DNA of 12,973 nucleotides from Chloroflexota bacterium (GTDB lineage: Bacteria; Chloroflexota; Dormibacteria; CF-121). The notes beneath the pieces are model-generated. The model was given only the letters and a program-made list of their open reading frames with translations. It was not told the origin of the DNA and did not search any database. Positions 12,882 to 12,973 of this stretch are shown in pieces; within the stretch, counting starts at the first letter, position 1, and each line of letters starts with the position of its first letter. The translations under genes and the position numbers were made by a program. The DNA lies in assembly GCA_005889285.1 (NCBI GenBank), contig VBFF01000038.1, positions 1 through 12,973 of the forward strand. Direction: 5' to 3'.

Positions 12882-12973
12882 GCTGGGCGGCGGTCCCCTG
12901 GGACCGAGTGGGCTCGGTCTCTTCGGCAGCGCTCCGCCGGGCCGACGCCGAGGCCGCCTCGACTTTCGGCATC
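12878..12973 (+). CDS. Start of a probable NAD(P)H-hydrate epimerase (YjeF_N), truncated by window end
   Basis: A GTG at 12878 overlaps the DUF62 stop by 4 nt (GTGA) and the frame is open for 32 codons to the end of the window. The segment SAALRRADAEAASTFGI resembles the first helix of YjeF_N/NnrE proteins, which begin with a similar 'aemrrlDrrai...GI' pattern just before the LM-E-AG motif. That enzyme epimerises damaged NAD(P)HX so that the dehydratase can repair it. Only 32 residues can be seen, so this is a tentative call. Confidence 0.5.
   Translation, partial: MSWAAVPWDRVGSVSSAALRRADAEAASTFGI

Overview
The window is about 13 kb of high-GC bacterial chromosome. It is densely packed, with genes on both strands, many 1-4 nt overlaps and no gene-free stretch longer than about 200 bases. 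I see no tRNA, rRNA, CRISPR array, insertion sequence or phage gene. The gene mix suggests a Chloroflexota-like or Candidatus Dormibacterota-like soil bacterium, or a high-GC relative of Actinomycetota: TadE/TadE/TadG cassette, zincin of the DUF2342 type, a TB7.3-like mini biotin carrier, a CIRCE-controlled groEL without groES, and several apparently leaderless genes. This placement is an inference; no rRNA or other taxonomic marker gene is present.

Layout. Bases 1-1646 (minus) hold a secreted M23 metallopeptidase with Ig/Fn3-like domains and a propeller-like tail; its end lies beyond base 1. Divergent from it, 1846-4420 (plus) is a three-gene Tad cassette: two TadE-like pseudopilins and a TadG-like protein with a large passenger domain. 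It is followed by an unrecognised protein built from two copies of a small domain (4441-4983). A GT39/LPG-synthase-type integral membrane protein (5010-6020) and a GalE-like sugar epimerase (6017-6970) overlap by 4 nt and look like a glycoconjugate pair. An anchored hypothetical protein (6906-7388, minus) overlaps the epimerase tail to tail and sits downstream of infA (7438-7746, minus). infA diverges from a 69-residue biotin carrier (7791-8000, plus).

A 57-residue zinc-ribbon protein (8012-8185, minus) comes next. Then a thioredoxin-fold lipoprotein (8270-9139, minus) is translationally coupled to an upstream DUF2342-type zincin (9136-10263, minus). groEL (10437-12047, plus) has a CIRCE operator, a strong Shine-Dalgarno and a clear rho-independent terminator. 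It is followed by a SAM hydroxide adenosyltransferase (DUF62, 12132-12881) and the first 32 codons of a probable NAD(P)H-hydrate epimerase.

How the genes fit together. The left third concerns the cell envelope and surface (wall hydrolase, pilus-like Tad proteins, membrane transporter/flippase-like protein, sugar epimerase). The right two thirds are mainly housekeeping (translation initiation, biotin carrier, chaperonin, SAM and NAD(P)HX metabolism) plus an envelope zincin/thioredoxin pair. I did not find a clear-cut new defence or mobile system. The points most worth a second look are the recurring -10-like hexamer 9 nt before SD-less start codons, the N-terminally extended IF-1, the graded prepilin-peptidase motif across the three Tad proteins, the duplicated domain in the 4441 gene, and the triple CCGTTACG octamer in the Tad/M23 divergent region.
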